Below, one piece after another: positions 61,950-64,000 of a stretch of 64,000 nt of DNA; the stretch's first letter is position 1; every line of letters begins with the position of its first letter. The notes under the pieces are model-generated. The model searched no databases. It worked only from the letters and a program-made list of their open reading frames with translations, and was not told the origin of the DNA. The translations under genes were made by a program, and so were the position numbers. This DNA is from Nitrospina sp. LS_NOB (lineage in GTDB: Bacteria > Nitrospinota > Nitrospinia > Nitrospinales > VA-1), in the NCBI GenBank assembly GCA_001542995.1, contig LFLA01000012.1:62001-126000 (forward strand), in the 5' to 3' direction.

Positions 61950-64000
61950 TTAGAGCAGGTTGAAGGGATCTACATCAATGGCAATTTTTAATTTTCCGCC
62001 GGAGGCAGATTTAAGATCATTGAGTTCCCGGCAATTTACCAGAAGGCCTTGCAAGGCCTGCATGTTCTGGCTGCGCAATATTAAATGCCAACGGAATTTA
62101 TTTTGAATCTGATACAGGGCTGCTTTGGACGGACCTAATATTTCTACTCCTGAGATTGCCTGCTGGTTGAGAGCCCGCCCCAGTTTTTGGGCGGTGCTCT
62201 GTCCTAAAGATTCATTCTCGCTGATAACTTCGATGGCAACAAGCCGGGTGAATGGAGGATAGTTGAGCTGTTGTCGCAACTTCAATTCTTTTTCGTGGAA
62301 AGCGTTCACATCGTGTTCCCGGACAAACGCAAACATATAATGGTCGGGATTGTTAGTCTGAATGATCACCTTTCCGGGTACCTGGCCTCGTCCTGCCCGG
62401 CCCGCAACATGGGTCAACAATTGGAACGACCGCTCGCACGATCTGAAATCCGGTATATTCAGGGACAGATCAGCATGTACTACTCCGACCAGCGTGACGT
62501 TAGGGAAATCATGTCCTTTAGTTATCATTTGCGTGCCGATGAGGATGTCTATGTTCCCGGCCTTCATATTCCGGTGCATGGCGGCGAAAGAGTCGCGGCC
62601 CCTTGTGGTGTCTCTATCCAGCCGGGTAACACGGGCATCCGGGAAAAGTTTTTTAACTTCTTCTTCCAGTTTCTGAGTGCCGAATCCGCTGAAGCGAATC
62701 ACTTCTCCGTGGCATTCGACGCAGTGGCCCGGCATGCGTGCCCGGAAATTACAATAATGGCAGAGCAGATGGCCTTCCTTGCCGTGAAAGGTAAGGGTGA
62801 CACTGCAATGGGCGCATTCTAATACGTAACCGCAGTCAGGGCAAAAAACAAATCGGGCTGTTCCGCGGCGATTGAGAAACAGGAACACTTGCTCCTTGCG
62901 AGAAAGTCTGTCGCGAATTGCGCTGCGCAGGGTGCCGGAAAGCATGGCAAAATTTTTATGCTTCTTGCGTTCCTCTTTCATATCCACCAGGCTGACGAGG
63001 GGCAGCATGCGCTCGCCGACCCGACTTTCCAGGGACAGGTATTGATATTTTCCCAGCCGCGTGTTTTGTGTCGATTCCAGGGATGGGGTCGCCGAGCCCA
63101 TGATGACGATGGCATTCAACGACCGAGCCCGCATGACGGCGGTGTCGCGGGCGTGGTAGCGGGGATTGGAATCCTGTTTATAAGAGCCATCGTGTTCTTC
63201 ATCAATCACCACAATGCCCAGGTTCTTGAAGGGTGCGAAAACGGCCGAGCGGGCTCCGACCGCGATCGAAACTTTTCCATCATGGATCTTTTTCCATTCC
63301 AGATAACGTTCGGTTTGCGATAAGCCGCTATGCAGAATAGCCACCCGGTCTCCGAACCTTTGGCGAAACCGTTCTACAGTCTGCGGGGTGAGGGAGATTT
63401 CGGGAACCATCATGATGGCGGTTTTGCCCATTTCAAGAACGCGCTGAATACAACGGATGTAGATTTCCGTCTTGCCGCTTCCTGTTACGCCGTGCAATAA
63501 AAACGATTCGTATTTTCCGGCTTCAATAGCGAGATTGAGTTGTTTGAATATTTTTTGTTGCTCTGGAGTGAATGTCAAAGATTCGCCGAAAGGCCGGGTC
63601 ATCGCATCTTCGGGAACGAAAGCCTCGCGCACTTTTTTCTTGGTAAAAACTTCTACCAGTTGTTTTTCTTTAAGACTGCGCAATGCGGCCTGGCTTTTTG
63701 GGATTCGGGTTTGCAGTTCGGGAACACTGATTTCTTTTTGCCTTACAATCGCGAACACTTCTTTTTGTTTGGGACTGCGTTTGAGCAGGCGCTCTATTTC
63801 TTTCTCGCCAGGTAAAGGGCTGGCGAGGCGTACCGACTTGATGAGCTGGTAGCCGACATCCCGGCTTTTGTTGTCGAGTCCGGCTGGCAGGGCGCAACGG
63901 ATTGCCTCGCCCCAGGAAGACTGGTAGTAACCCGCCAACCACTTGGTGAGAACCAATACCTCTTCGTTCACCACAGGCCCGGTGTCGGGCAGGTCAGCGA
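61950..64000 (-). CDS. priA: Primosomal protein N' (PriA), 5' end off window
   Basis: The C-terminal ~680 residues of the replication restart helicase PriA. Walker A is HGVTGSGKTEIYIRCIQ. The DEAH box is VVIDEEHDGSYKQD. MGSATPSLES follows. The zinc-binding cysteines are in FCPDCGYVLECAHCSVTLTF and LCHYCNFRARMPGHCVECHG. Motif VI is HVAGRAGRG. The reading frame continues to base 64000 (ADLPDTGPVV before VNEEVL), so the N-terminal DNA-binding domain is partly outside. PriA reloads the replisome at stalled forks. Confidence 0.95.
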   Translation of the reverse strand, partial: ADLPDTGPVVNEEVLVLTKWLAGYYQSSWGEAIRCALPAGLDNKSRDVGYQLIKSVRLASPLPGEKEIERLLKRSPKQKEVFAIVRQKEISVPELQTRIPKSQAALRSLKEKQLVEVFTKKKVREAFVPEDAMTRPFGESLTFTPEQQKIFKQLNLAIEAGKYESFLLHGVTGSGKTEIYIRCIQRVLEMGKTAIMMVPEISLTPQTVERFRQRFGDRVAILHSGLSQTERYLEWKKIHDGKVSIAVGARSAVFAPFKNLGIVVIDEEHDGSYKQDSNPRYHARDTAVMRARSLNAIVIMGSATPSLESTQNTRLGKYQYLSLESRVGERMLPLVSLVDMKEERKKHKNFAMLSGTLRSAIRDRLSRKEQVFLFLNRRGTARFVFCPDCGYVLECAHCSVTLTFHGKEGHLLCHYCNFRARMPGHCVECHGEVIRFSGFGTQKLEEEVKKLFPDARVTRLDRDTTRGRDSFAAMHRNMKAGNIDILIGTQMITKGHDFPNVTLVGVVHADLSLNIPDFRSCERSFQLLTHVAGRAGRGQVPGKVIIQTNNPDHYMFAFVREHDVNAFHEKELKLRQQLNYPPFTRLVAIEVISENESLGQSTAQKLGRALNQQAISGVEILGPSKAALYQIQNKFRWHLILRSQNMQALQGLLVNCRELNDLKSASGGKLKIAIDVDPFNLL

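Overview
The window looks like a Gram-negative chromosome of moderate GC. It has lipopolysaccharide-type heptosyltransferases, an outer-membrane secretin with an MSHA-type pilus assembly set, a trimeric autotransporter, PntAB transhydrogenase, biotin synthase, EPSP synthase and PriA. The gene mix (lysine 2,3-aminomutase, long ThyX-like protein, DUF255 protein, MSHA-type pilus) would suit a marine Nitrospinota or a deltaproteobacterium-like lineage. That placement is an inference from gene content, with no rRNA or tRNA gene in the window to support it.

Layout. 0-3.6 kb: a partial CDP-alcohol phosphatidyltransferase, an AttH/CrtC-type lipocalin-fold protein, an epimerase-SRPBCC fusion and a CDGSH iron-sulfur protein. 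4-14.6 kb: envelope polysaccharide/LPS genes (three GT4 and two GT9 glycosyltransferases, a methyltransferase, two ArnT-like membrane transferases). 15-24.8 kb: a decaying motility and c-di-GMP zone. A B12 radical-SAM gene, an HD-GYP gene, a GAF-GGDEF gene, an AMIN-TPR gene, fliI and fliJ are all broken, while an M20 peptidase, an HDOD protein and a MotE-like protein are intact. 24.8-35.7 kb: DUF502, then a minus-strand pilus operon running from four prepilins through PilM-PilN, PilO, secretin and ExeA-like ATPase to a TPR protein. 35.8-36.6 kb: an AT-rich patch of small, partly broken ORFs. 36.6-57 kb: housekeeping and metabolic genes (kamA, glutaredoxin, DDAH, thioredoxin, bioB, DUF255, aroA, SUMF1 protein, ThyX-like, pntAB, a PleD-like cyclase). 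57.2-64 kb: a BamE-like lipoprotein-type gene, a restriction-modification module, msrP, cutA, a VTT membrane protein and priA.

The most striking signals are two cargo insertions built the same way. A collagen-like YadA-type adhesin gene sits at the 5' end of a glutaredoxin gene between 43-base direct repeats. An HNH nuclease plus DNA methyltransferase module sits at the 3' end of msrP between 47-base direct repeats, and the displaced copy still encodes an alternative MsrP C-terminus. Each repeat pair has two mismatches, each rebuilds the host gene end, and neither insert carries a recombinase. The adhesin gene also has a run of 40 G residues that looks like a phase-variation switch.

A second signal is a mosaic family of intergenic repeats (at least ten pieces, mostly 37-56 kb). 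It is made of short hairpins with compensatory changes, and its terminus (CACTAG) often supplies the stop codon of the preceding gene.
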